A stretch of DNA of 28,666 nt from a bacterium UBP7_UBA7824 (lineage in GTDB: Bacteria > UBP7 > UBA6624), in NCBI GenBank assembly GCA_002501535.1, contig DLTY01000029.1, positions 1 through 28,666 on the forward strand, given 5' to 3'. Position 1 is the stretch's first letter, and each line of letters starts with the position of its first letter. Below are positions 1 through 7,010 of the stretch, piece by piece. Both the position numbers and the translations under genes were made by a program. The notes under the pieces were generated by a model. It was not told the origin of the DNA. It was given only the letters and a program-made list of their open reading frames with translations, and did not search any database.

Positions 1-85
1 CGGGCTCTTCTGCAACAAGCTCCTCAACGGCGGGCTCTTCTGTAACGGGCTCTTCTGCAACAAGCTCCTCAACGGCGGGCTCTTC
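1..85. repeat. 45-bp tandem repeat coding an acidic 15-residue unit
   Basis: Bases 1-40 and 46-85 are identical, giving a 45-bp period of which nearly two units are visible; the array may continue left of the window. On the minus strand the unit encodes PAVEELVAEEPVTEE, in frame with the DsbD-like gene, and shorter EEPV/EEPA sub-repeats lie inside it. Such arrays change length by slippage without shifting frame. Confidence 0.85.
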
Positions 86-571
86 CTTGAGGAATTTATC
101 TTGATTGATTCTTGACTTTATATCAACAGTTTCCTGCGGATAACAAATTTTATCGGTACAAACCTGATAGGTTAACCTACCCTGAATCTGATCAACAGAA
201 CCCTCAAGAAAAGCCTTAACACTTAAAATAACCTGATATTCATAAACAAGAAGCTCTTCATCTGACCAATCTAAAAAAATGCTTTCTGGTTCAGGGTAAA
301 AAACCTCTTTCCATTCAACGCCTTTGCTTTCTGATGGTATAAATTCGGTTGGTATCAAATAAGGGTCAAGAGGCTCATTAGCATTAACTTTCCAAGATTC
401 TGGTAAATCAATATAAATATCCCATCTTATTTCTTGTTTTTTTTCTTTTGAATAAACGACCTTGTCAACAACCTTTACATCTTCATTGTTTGCAAAACCG
501 CAAAGGAAAAAAAGAAAAAACAAAGATAGAGTTCTTATAAACTGTTCAAAATTGTTATAAACTTGCTTCAT
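1..571 (-). CDS. DsbD-type N-terminal domain protein, 3' end beyond window
   Basis: I see a signal-peptide-like start (hydrophobic stretch LSLFFLFFLCGFA near residues 15-27) followed by a beta-rich region ending in YQVCTDKICYP, with cysteines four residues apart. This matches the DsbD alpha domain, which passes electrons from the membrane to periplasmic thiol-disulfide partners using such a cysteine pair. After about residue 158 the protein becomes a Glu/Pro/Val repeat that runs out of the window, so membrane and thioredoxin domains, if present, are not visible. Classical DsbD has no such acidic linker. The ATG at 571 overlaps the ATG of the divergent DUF4139 gene, and no Shine-Dalgarno is visible. 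About 190 residues are seen. The domain call is fairly firm; whether it is a full DsbD transporter or a periplasmic domain alone is open. Confidence 0.72.
   Translation of the reverse strand, partial: MKQVYNNFEQFIRTLSLFFLFFLCGFANNEDVKVVDKVVYSKEKKQEIRWDIYIDLPESWKVNANEPLDPYLIPTEFIPSESKGVEWKEVFYPEPESIFLDWSDEELLVYEYQVILSVKAFLEGSVDQIQGRLTYQVCTDKICYPQETVDIKSRINQDKFLKEEPAVEELVAEEPVTEEPAVEELVAEEP
535..563. repeat. 9-bp direct repeat with 20-bp period at a divergent start
   Basis: TTATAAACT occurs at 535-543 and again at 555-563, exactly 20 bp apart, which puts both copies on the same face of the helix. The pair lies inside the first codons of the minus-strand DsbD-like gene and just upstream of the ATG at 570 of the plus-strand gene. 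TATAAA at 556-561 is placed to act as a -10 box giving a nearly leaderless DUF4139 mRNA, but I see no good -35. A regulatory role is inferred only. Confidence 0.35.
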
Positions 572-1910
572 GAAACAAAAACCATTACTTTATATCCTAT
601 TTCTTTTTGCGCTAAACAACTCAACTATCGAATCAACAAGTCTTACTCTATATAACGATGGTACTGGATACGTCAACCAAACAATAAAAGCGGAGTTGCC
701 AATTGGAGAATTTATCGATTGGAAGCTTGACAACCTTGCAGCAAGCTTGGAAGCCACTAGCGTAAGGCTTTTTTCAGCATCAAATGATTCATTCAAAATA
801 CATGAACAAAACTTTGAATATGACCTTGTAAATAAATCAAAAATACTTGAAAAGTATCTTGGAAAAGAGATCAAATTTGCAATAACTAATATATCTACAG
901 GAAGAATTACAAACAAAAAGGGATTGTTGCTTTCAAATGTTGGAGAAGGGGTTTACAAAATAGATAATGAAATCTATATTGGTGCGCCTGGAAGGATTAT
1001 TCTTCCAGACCTTCCAGACGGGCTTGCAATTATGCCTAGCTTAAAATGGAAAATATCAAATTCAAAAAAAACTAAACAAGATTTGCAACTTTCTTACCTG
1101 ATGAGCGGAACGCCTTGGAGTTCAGATTATTCACTTAATGTAAATGATGGAAGCCTTGTTGGCTGGGTTACATTGAACAACAATTCTGGAACATCTTTTA
1201 GAGATTCGAATATTAATTTAGTAGCTGGAGAGATAAACAGAGCTAGACAGCCTGTTGAAAACCTAAGAATGCAAAAGGTTTATGCAGAAGCTGATTCTGT
1301 TCAGTCTGAAGCTTTATTTGAATATCACATGTATACATTACCTAACAAAACCGACCTTCCTGACAAAAGCATCAAGCAGGTTAAATTTGTGTCTAGCAAC
1401 AGCATTGCACTACAAAGAAAATACACAATAGAAAATCATGGCTACAGTTATCAAAACATTAACAAGATACCTGTTAAGGTTTCGGTTGAATTTTCAAATT
1501 CAGATGAAAATGGTTTAGGTGTCCCTCTTCCAAAAGGTTTAATAAGGATGTTCGCGACAGACAGTAGTGGTAATAATCAATTTGTAGGAGAAGACAGAGT
1601 TTCGCATACTCCAAAAAACGAAACAATCAGCCTAAATGCTGGAGAGGCTTTTGATATTGTTAGCGACTTCAAAGAATTGTCTACAAGGAACCTCGAAGGA
1701 AATAAAACGGAAAAAAAATACCAACTTTCAATTCGAAATCGAAAAGATGTGGATATTGTTGTTTCTTATAAAGCAAGATTATGGGGAGATGTCCAAATCA
1801 AGCCTTCAGACATGTTTAAAAACACAGGAAACAGCTGGTACGAGTCAGAAATCACTATAAAATCAAATCAAGAAATCACACTGGATTACACAGTTGTTTT
1901 TAATAATTGA
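570..1910 (+). CDS. DUF4139 domain-containing exported protein
   Basis: A 446-residue protein with a short hydrophobic N-terminus (about residues 5-15) followed by a long beta-rich body. The segment around LTLYNDGTGYVNQTI near the start and SYLMSGTPWSSDYSL, GWVTLNNNSGTSF and INLVAGEINR in the middle are typical of DUF4139 proteins, some of which are called mucoidy-inhibitor-A-like. No enzymatic residues are known for the family, and its function is unclear. The C-terminal WYESEITIKSNQEITLDYTV resembles the end of these proteins. The ATG shares two bases with the ATG of the divergent DsbD-like gene. The stop codon ends at 1910 and the helicase stop codon begins at 1911, so no intergenic terminator is possible. 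Family assignment is good; role unknown. Confidence 0.75.
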   Translation: MKQKPLLYILFLFALNNSTIESTSLTLYNDGTGYVNQTIKAELPIGEFIDWKLDNLAASLEATSVRLFSASNDSFKIHEQNFEYDLVNKSKILEKYLGKEIKFAITNISTGRITNKKGLLLSNVGEGVYKIDNEIYIGAPGRIILPDLPDGLAIMPSLKWKISNSKKTKQDLQLSYLMSGTPWSSDYSLNVNDGSLVGWVTLNNNSGTSFRDSNINLVAGEINRARQPVENLRMQKVYAEADSVQSEALFEYHMYTLPNKTDLPDKSIKQVKFVSSNSIALQRKYTIENHGYSYQNINKIPVKVSVEFSNSDENGLGVPLPKGLIRMFATDSSGNNQFVGEDRVSHTPKNETISLNAGEAFDIVSDFKELSTRNLEGNKTEKKYQLSIRNRKDVDIVVSYKARLWGDVQIKPSDMFKNTGNSWYESEITIKSNQEITLDYTVVFNN

Positions 1911-3881
1911 TCAATAAATAAAACTACTTCTAAAAGGTTTGTCTAAGCTGTCATTTCCTTCAAGCAAGAACCTACACGGCTTGTTCATGTCAGAACCTTG
2001 AAACTTAGTGTTTGCTCCACCCCATTCGTTTGCGATGATTGGATAGGTAAAAGTCAAAAACCTTTTAGCTCTTGTCACAGCAACATAAAAAACTCTCCTT
2101 TCTTCCTCTATGTCATCATTACTAACCGTTCTTGGTCCGCAGAAAGAAGAATCACAAGCCCTAACAATCCAAACCATATCCCACTCCAACCCTTTAGACT
2201 GATGGATTGTGGAAAGGATCAACCTTTCGCCTTTGTCAGTTCCTGCAACAACATCAGAACCAAACATTTCACCTAGCAAAACAAAATCAGAAATAAAAGA
2301 TTTAAGAGATTTATATGATTCGGAAAGCTGTGCAAGCTGGCTGATGTCATCCTCACGATTGCTCGCATTTTTATATTTAACCTGAAGATAGTCGGAATAG
2401 GAACCCTCCATAATCTTCATTATGAGATCTTTAGCTGTGGAATATTCTTCATCATTCAAGCTGCCCAAAGAAAGTATTTCATTAAAAAATATAACCCAAT
2501 TTCTGTAAGCTTTTTCCGGAAGGATGCCTTTGCCAAAATCTTGACCAAGATCTGAAATGCTTTTCGACTTAAGAATTTCTTTTATAAGCTTCCTTGACCT
2601 AACAGCACCAATTCCGGGGCACATCCCTATAACTCGCGTCCACGCAATCTCATCTTTGCTATTTATAAGTATTTTCAAATGTGCAACAACATCTTTGATA
2701 TGAGCTTGCTCAAGAAACCTAACCCCACTTCTTATTTGGTAAGGTATGTTTCTTTTGACAAGTTCTGCCTGCAAGAAGGCACTGTGGCTATGGTTTCTAT
2801 AGAGAACAGCCATTTCAGAAAGACGAAAACCATCCTGGAACTTTTCAGCAATTTTTTTTGCAACCCATGTTGCTTCAGCATTGACATTTGGCAAAGGCAT
2901 TATGTTAGGCCTAGGACCAACACTTCTATTTGCTGGAACCAATTCTTTATAAAATTGCTTCTTGTTATTTTTGATAATGTCGTTTGCAAGATTTAAAACC
3001 TGGCTTGTTGACCTGTAGTTTCTTTTCAGGTAATGTATCTTCACATCCTCATGCCTGTCTTTAAATTCAAGGATATTCTCATAAACTGCTCCCCTGAAAG
3101 CAAATATACTTTGGCAATCATCGCCAACAACAGTAAGCTTGCCGCCATTTACATTTGCAAGCAAGTCAACTATTTCACCCTGTATCTTGTTTGTATCTTG
3201 AAATTCATCTACAAGAATATCTTCATGGAAGAAAAGATCTTTATTTTCTTCTGAGAAATCTGCTAAAAGCCTATGCCAGCAAATTAAAAGATCATCGTAA
3301 TCCAAACAATTTGCACTCCATTTCCTTTTTGTGTAAGCAGCATAGACATCAAATATCTCTTTCATATATTCAAATGATTGAGGTGAGTTTTGCACAACAA
3401 CATCTTCAAGATCCTGATTCTTGTTGATTGAATTTGAAAACATTTCTATCAAAAGTCTTGGTGTGGGAAAGTAATGATCCAATTTGCCTAAAGTTTCAGC
3501 AACAGTTGCCTTGACAAGGTCTCTTTGGTCTTCTGAGTCAATAATAGAAAAATTGTTATCCAGCCCAATCAACTTTCCATGTGTCCTCAGATACCTATTT
3601 GCAATTGAATGGAATGTCCCCCCATTAATCCTTCCTTGGTTGCCGGAAATCAATGATGATGCCTGAAACATCATGTTCCTTGCAGCCTTATTTGTAAATG
3701 TCAATAAAAGCATATTCTCTGGACTCATGCCTTTTTCTATAAGGTATGCAGTCCTGTATGTAAGCGTTCTGGTCTTGCCTGTGCCTGCCCCAGCCAAAAC
3801 AAGATGCTTACCCTTTTCTGCAGTTACAACCTTTAATTGGTCGTCATTAAGGCTTGAAAGATTGAGTTTCACAAGTATCAT
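1911..3881 (-). CDS. UvrD/PcrA/Rep-type superfamily 1A DNA helicase
   Basis: A 656-residue 3'-5' helicase that unwinds DNA in repair, replication restart or recombination. Visible motifs in order: Walker A AGAGTGKT (residues 30-37), DEFQD (225-229, Walker B), VGDDCQSIFAFRG (252-264), the YLKRNYRS motif IV region, STIHQSKGLEWD near 555 and EERRVFYVAVTRAK near 600. It is shorter than typical UvrD/PcrA (about 720 residues) because the C-terminal extension is missing, so it may be nearer Rep or a short UvrD paralogue; I therefore give no symbol. ATG at 3881 opens MILVKLN; a GTG at 3872 is an alternative that would suit a leaderless transcript from TATAAA at 3881-3886. It converges with the DUF4139 gene without a gap. 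Confidence 0.93.
   Translation of the reverse strand: MILVKLNLSSLNDDQLKVVTAEKGKHLVLAGAGTGKTRTLTYRTAYLIEKGMSPENMLLLTFTNKAARNMMFQASSLISGNQGRINGGTFHSIANRYLRTHGKLIGLDNNFSIIDSEDQRDLVKATVAETLGKLDHYFPTPRLLIEMFSNSINKNQDLEDVVVQNSPQSFEYMKEIFDVYAAYTKRKWSANCLDYDDLLICWHRLLADFSEENKDLFFHEDILVDEFQDTNKIQGEIVDLLANVNGGKLTVVGDDCQSIFAFRGAVYENILEFKDRHEDVKIHYLKRNYRSTSQVLNLANDIIKNNKKQFYKELVPANRSVGPRPNIMPLPNVNAEATWVAKKIAEKFQDGFRLSEMAVLYRNHSHSAFLQAELVKRNIPYQIRSGVRFLEQAHIKDVVAHLKILINSKDEIAWTRVIGMCPGIGAVRSRKLIKEILKSKSISDLGQDFGKGILPEKAYRNWVIFFNEILSLGSLNDEEYSTAKDLIMKIMEGSYSDYLQVKYKNASNREDDISQLAQLSESYKSLKSFISDFVLLGEMFGSDVVAGTDKGERLILSTIHQSKGLEWDMVWIVRACDSSFCGPRTVSNDDIEEERRVFYVAVTRAKRFLTFTYPIIANEWGGANTKFQGSDMNKPCRFLLEGNDSLDKPFRSSFIY
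3854..3881 (+). promoter_or_regulatory. Candidate promoter of the Xer-type recombinase gene
   Basis: TTGAAA at 3854-3859 (five of six to TTGACA), a 16-bp spacer and TATCAT at 3876-3881 (five of six to TATAAT), nine bases before the ATG at 3891. Transcription would start within a few bases of the ATG, and there is no Shine-Dalgarno, so the mRNA would be nearly leaderless. The whole promoter lies in the 5' end of the helicase gene. Confidence 0.45.
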
Positions 3882-3908
3882 TTATACATCATGAATCTAA
3901 CGAATCAA
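3881..3908 (-). promoter_or_regulatory. Candidate promoter of the helicase gene
   Basis: Read on the minus strand: TTGATT (3908-3903), a 16-bp spacer and TATAAA (3886-3881). Its -10 box touches the plus-strand -10 box at base 3881, so the two polymerases face each other on overlapping DNA. Expected initiation near 3874 would best fit the GTG start at 3872. This rests on pattern matching only. Confidence 0.35.
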
Positions 3909-4769
3909 AAAAAATACACTGATTTGTTAGAAAAATTCTCATTGTTCCTAATAAGTGAAGGCAAGTCTGATTTGACTATTGAAGCTTATATGAAGGATGT
4001 CAAGGGTTGGCTTGAGAAAAACAACAGCACACCTGATGAAATGGCTGATCACATAGCTTCATTAGGGATACGCGGAAAGGCATCCAGAACCATCTCAAGG
4101 CATGCCTCATCATTGAGAAGGTGGGGAAGCTTCCTGGTTGAGCATGGATACGAAAAAGAGGATATCGCAAGGCTTATCGTCAACCCGAAAAGAAAGATAC
4201 ATTTGCCGACATTCCTTGTCCAGCAACAGGTTGAAGACATAATCGAATCATGTGACCAGGAGTCTGAAATCGGCATAAGGGATTCAACAATGTTCCAGAT
4301 GATCTATGACGCAGGGCTTCGTGGCAGTGAGGCCCTAAAGATCAAGCTTGAAGACTTGAGCCAGTCAAAAACAGAAGTTATAGTCACGGGAAAAGGAAGC
4401 CGTGAAAGAGTTTGCCTCCTTGGCCCAAGGTCGAAGGAAAAGCTTGAGAAATGGATTGAAGGGCCAAGAAAGGAATGGGACAACAATGAGTGCCCTTTCC
4501 TTTTCATCAGCAAGAAGGGAACACCCATAACGACAAGGCAATTGAGGAACAGGTTCTATGAGGCTGTCAAGAGTGCCGGATTGGGTTCAGGCATATCCCC
4601 GCATGCATTGAGGCATGCCTTTGCGACACATATGCTTCAGAACGGCTGTGACATCAGGATAGTGCAGTCACTGCTTGGGCACAAGAGGATTAGCACAACA
4701 CAGGTCTACACGCATTTGGCTTTCCCTGACCTGCTCATGACATACAGGGCCTGTCACCCTAGGGCTTGA
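3891..4769 (+). CDS. Tyrosine recombinase, XerC/XerD type
   Basis: A 292-residue tyrosine recombinase of the size of XerC and XerD, which resolve chromosome dimers at dif. The N-terminal SAM-like core-binding domain covers about residues 8-95. The catalytic domain shows Arg144 (DAGLRGSEAL), Lys168 (TGKGSRER), His238 and Arg241 (PHALRHAFATHML), His264 (LLGHKR) and nucleophile Tyr273 (VYTH), all in expected positions. No dif-like site was recognised nearby, and the sequence alone does not separate XerC, XerD or the single XerH/XerA type. The second half of the gene is clearly richer in GC than the helicase next door. It converges on the Ig-like lipoprotein gene across a structured 125-bp gap. 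An integrase of an element is possible but the length and plain architecture favour a housekeeping Xer. Confidence 0.92.
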   Translation: MNLTNQKKYTDLLEKFSLFLISEGKSDLTIEAYMKDVKGWLEKNNSTPDEMADHIASLGIRGKASRTISRHASSLRRWGSFLVEHGYEKEDIARLIVNPKRKIHLPTFLVQQQVEDIIESCDQESEIGIRDSTMFQMIYDAGLRGSEALKIKLEDLSQSKTEVIVTGKGSRERVCLLGPRSKEKLEKWIEGPRKEWDNNECPFLFISKKGTPITTRQLRNRFYEAVKSAGLGSGISPHALRHAFATHMLQNGCDIRIVQSLLGHKRISTTQVYTHLAFPDLLMTYRACHPRA

Positions 4770-4842
4770 TGTAAGCTAGCTTTATTGTTGATCCTCCGCC
4801 GTTTGGAATCGACTCCATCCAAACAAAATAAAAATTGAAATC

Positions 4843-4892
4843 CTCGCGCCTTATGCACACGTGCATGGCCCCCATACACACGCAGGCGCGAG
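4843..4892 (-). terminator. GC-rich nested hairpin, likely terminator of the long minus operon
   Basis: CTCGCGCC at 4843-4850 pairs perfectly with GGCGCGAG at 4885-4892. Inside the loop ATGCAC (4853-4858) pairs with GTGCAT (4861-4866). On the minus strand this lies just past the lipoprotein stop codon (4895-4897) and is followed by a T-rich stretch (4842 down to about 4823), as in intrinsic terminators, although six bases separate stem and T-tract and the loop is large. The rest of the 4770-4894 gap holds a 10-bp palindrome AAGCTAGCTT at 4773-4782 and nothing else I can name. An alternative reading is a recombination site next to the Xer gene. Confidence 0.45.
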
Positions 4893-4894
4893 AG

Positions 4895-5242
4895 CTAGTC
4901 TTGCAGTATTTCCCAAACCCAGTTTTCGCTTTGGTATGTGTTGCCAGCCCCATCCTGTGCAATAACCACAAAAGCATGGGAGCCAACTTCAAGACCTGTA
5001 TAGGAATGTGGAGAGATGCAGCTTTCTGCCGGATCAGCACCGTTTACAAGCCAGCAGGTGTATGTGGCATCCGTAATGTTTGATGTGAATTCAAAGGTTG
5101 CATCTGTGGAAGTTGTGGTGCTTTCTGGACCGCTTGTCACCAATACTTCAGGACCGGAACAGCAAAGAGGATCATCATTTCCTCCTCCGCATCCATAAAA
5201 AAGGAAAAAGGGGAGAAGAAGAAATACCTTGTTTAAAGCCAT
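4895..5242 (-). CDS. Small lipoprotein with one Ig-like domain
   Basis: 115 residues from the ATG at 5242, one base after the prepilin stop codon, so the two are co-translated neighbours. The N-terminus MALNKVFLLLPFFLFYGC ends in a lipobox-like LFYGC with Cys18 followed by glycines, predicting a lipid-anchored envelope protein. Residues about 40-100 (TFEFTSNITDATYTCWLVNG ... SYTGLEVGSHAFVV ... DGAGNTY) match the small bacterial Ig-like fold found as tandem copies in large surface proteins, including its usual cysteine pair; here there is a single copy. A longer in-frame start upstream (5287) lies inside the prepilin gene and is unlikely. It is the last gene of the minus-strand run and is followed by a GC-rich hairpin. 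Function unknown; a partner or processing protein of the prepilin is an inference from position. Confidence 0.72.
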   Translation of the reverse strand: MALNKVFLLLPFFLFYGCGGGNDDPLCCSGPEVLVTSGPESTTTSTDATFEFTSNITDATYTCWLVNGADPAESCISPHSYTGLEVGSHAFVVIAQDGAGNTYQSENWVWEILQD

Positions 5243-5243
5243 G

Positions 5244-6263
5244 TTACCTGACGTTGCCGTCAGTGTCAACAACCATAATGATTCCATCTAGCAATGAATC
5301 AGGATTTCCGGGAACGCCCCTGAATCCGCTTGAGTCACTGATGACTCCGTCATTGTCTGGATCCCAAGCATCACTCATGAGGACATTGGGAACCCCATCA
5401 CCATAAATGCTGTCACCGCTGTATGCTTGTTCGCCATTAGCGCCTATGCCAGGCATACATGCTCGATCACCTCTTGATTCGATAGAGCCATTAAGCTGAT
5501 ATCCAGGAGAGCAAAGATAATCCTTGCCTGTTGACCTTGTTGAACCGAATGCAGCTAAAACCCAACCTTGGGAAACAGCTCTTGTCTCACTTGATGGATT
5601 GGCTTCACCCTGCTCTATGTAAGGTGCAAACCTGCCTGAAACCAATGACCTGTAAATGAAAAGGCCTGGAATGAAATCAATACTTTTCGGATCACCATCA
5701 CCTACAAAATAGGTTCCTGGAGATTGGCAATCATTTGTGGTGTGGTCCAATGCAGACCAGCATGAAGATGGAAAATTTGGATCATGCAACACATTACCCA
5801 TATACGTTCCAGACTGCAATGGCGGTTCGGAAATGCCTAAATCATCCAAAAGATGATCATCCAAGCATCCAAACCTGGGATCTTCAGCAGCCATTGTGCA
5901 CATACCTCTTCCATCTTTCACGAAAGGGTTTTTCGGATATTGGTCAAGATATCCGAATCTCACCAATGGGTCTAATGCTGACCAGCTTCCATGCTCATGT
6001 CCAGCAATATCCGGATGTGCAGCACTGGTTCCACTGTAACCCCAAGCCATAGGGGTTCCACCCCATATGTATCCCGGATAATATCCATCATAGTCTGCAG
6101 CAAACCTATGAAGGGCAGACTGGATAATCCTAAGATTGTTTTTGACCTCAGTCTCTTTTGCCTTATCCTTAGCCTTGACAAAATTAGGCAAAGCAAGTGA
6201 GACAAGTATTCCTAATATGGTTATTACAACCAAAAGCTCAATGAGAGTAAATCCTCTTTTCAT
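5244..6263 (-). CDS. Type IV prepilin / type II pseudopilin-like protein with long ectodomain
   Basis: The N-terminus MKRGFTLIELLVVITILG is a textbook class III signal: prepilin peptidase would cut after Gly4, leaving Phe1 and Glu5 of the mature protein, followed by a hydrophobic helix. At 339 residues it is far longer than major pilins or GspG (about 140-160), and the C-terminal two thirds form a Gly/Asp/Pro-rich globular part with several cysteines. DPDNDGVISDSS near residues 301-312 resembles an EF-hand calcium loop, reminiscent of the calcium site in GspG pseudopilins. The start is backed by GGAGG seven bases before the ATG. A perfect TATAAT lies on the minus strand at 6286-6281 and could be an internal promoter, though initiation there would fall close to the ribosome site. 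No other pilus genes are in the window. Confidence 0.85.
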   Translation of the reverse strand: MKRGFTLIELLVVITILGILVSLALPNFVKAKDKAKETEVKNNLRIIQSALHRFAADYDGYYPGYIWGGTPMAWGYSGTSAAHPDIAGHEHGSWSALDPLVRFGYLDQYPKNPFVKDGRGMCTMAAEDPRFGCLDDHLLDDLGISEPPLQSGTYMGNVLHDPNFPSSCWSALDHTTNDCQSPGTYFVGDGDPKSIDFIPGLFIYRSLVSGRFAPYIEQGEANPSSETRAVSQGWVLAAFGSTRSTGKDYLCSPGYQLNGSIESRGDRACMPGIGANGEQAYSGDSIYGDGVPNVLMSDAWDPDNDGVISDSSGFRGVPGNPDSLLDGIIMVVDTDGNVR

Positions 6264-6308
6264 AACGTATCCTCCAAAAAATTATAACCCTAGAAAAAGA
6301 TTCTTTAT

Positions 6309-6977
6309 TTAGTTGTATGCTTTTATGTAATCAAGCTCAATCGTAAAAGGGCCATCTTTCTTATCAAAAAGCATAATTCCAAAACTTGATATACTTTTTG
6401 AATTTAGCCTTATTCCTGGTATCCTGCGTCCAAATGTAGTTGCATAAAAACTCCTAAAGGGTATTCTTACTGTAATCCATTCATCTTTCTTGGTTTCCAT
6501 TGGGTGCCAAAAATCGAACCTACCTGATCTTGAAGTGAAATAATACTTTCTTCCATCTCCTTTAACCCTTAGCTCTATTCCGCTCCAATCTGAAAGGTCG
6601 AAACCTTGTCCAAAGCTTCTTATTGAAGAGAAGCCACCATTGTTCTCAAGGGAGATTGAACCAGTGAAAAACAAACAAGACTCATTGGTTACATAAGCCT
6701 CTCCACGTGATATGCCACCCATTACACCATCATTCACGATATTCCACAAAAGAGACGTTTCTTCTGTTTTGAAGTCAGCAATAGTTTTAGATTCCTTGAC
6801 CTCTTCCAAATCTGTTACATCATCGCTAACAACTTCAGAGGCAATCGGCAGATCTGATATTTTTATTTCTGGATCCTGGATATTGTTTAAATCATTTAAC
6901 TCAAGCGAAACAAAGAATAAAAAAACAACCAATAGAATCATTTCAAACAAGCCTTTTGAGTCAAATTTCTTTTTCAT
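6309..6977 (-). CDS. Membrane-anchored CIA30 (NDUFAF1-like) domain protein
   Basis: 222 residues from the ATG at 6977, chosen because GGAGG lies eight bases upstream; the in-frame TTG at 6989 would place that ribosome site inside the gene. A single hydrophobic helix (about residues 13-25) is followed by an acidic linker to about 60. The remainder is a CIA30-type beta-sandwich: LLWNIVNDGVMGGISRG, FTGSISLENNGGFSSIRS, WSGIELRVKGDGRKYYF and a closing FTIELDYIKAY. In mitochondria CIA30 (NDUFAF1) helps assemble complex I; bacterial members are mostly uncharacterised and resemble carbohydrate-binding folds. Here it would face the periplasm on its anchor. It sits 33 bases after the PLP-enzyme gene and 45 before the prepilin gene. 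Family call is good; substrate unknown. Confidence 0.82.
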   Translation of the reverse strand: MKKKFDSKGLFEMILLVVFLFFVSLELNDLNNIQDPEIKISDLPIASEVVSDDVTDLEEVKESKTIADFKTEETSLLWNIVNDGVMGGISRGEAYVTNESCLFFTGSISLENNGGFSSIRSFGQGFDLSDWSGIELRVKGDGRKYYFTSRSGRFDFWHPMETKKDEWITVRIPFRSFYATTFGRRIPGIRLNSKSISSFGIMLFDKKDGPFTIELDYIKAYN

Positions 6978-7010
6978 TCCACCCTCCAAAAAGGGATATT
7001 CTATCGAAGA

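Noticed and set aside
1..85. CRISPR-like repeat at the left edge
   Set aside because: The 45-bp units are directly adjacent without spacers and lie in frame within a coding sequence; they are a protein tandem repeat.
4773..4782. AAGCTAGCTT palindrome as a terminator of the Xer gene
   Set aside because: A perfect 10-bp palindrome without a loop cannot form a useful stem, and no T-tract of terminator quality follows.
4770..4894. Integron attI/attC site next to a tyrosine recombinase
   Set aside because: The recombinase has the length and layout of XerC/XerD, no integron-specific insert is apparent, and no core GTTRRRY-type pair is seen; no cassette-like genes follow.
4835..5083. Plus-strand open frame across the hairpin gap and the Ig-like lipoprotein gene
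   Set aside because: It is on the opposite strand of a protein with a clear lipoprotein signal and recognised domain, and its product resembles nothing.
5243..5287. Longer Ig-like lipoprotein beginning in the prepilin gene
   Set aside because: The shorter ATG at 5242 begins a typical lipoprotein signal, while the longer form would hide it behind 15 residues encoded in another gene.
6281..6286. Minus-strand TATAAT as a secure promoter for the prepilin
   Set aside because: No matching -35, and initiation seven bases downstream would fall on the GGAGG site itself; left as a remark only.
6978..6989. Upstream TTG start for the CIA30 gene (product MEGG...)
   Set aside because: It would place the strong GGAGG ribosome site inside the coding sequence; the ATG at 6977 is correctly spaced from it.
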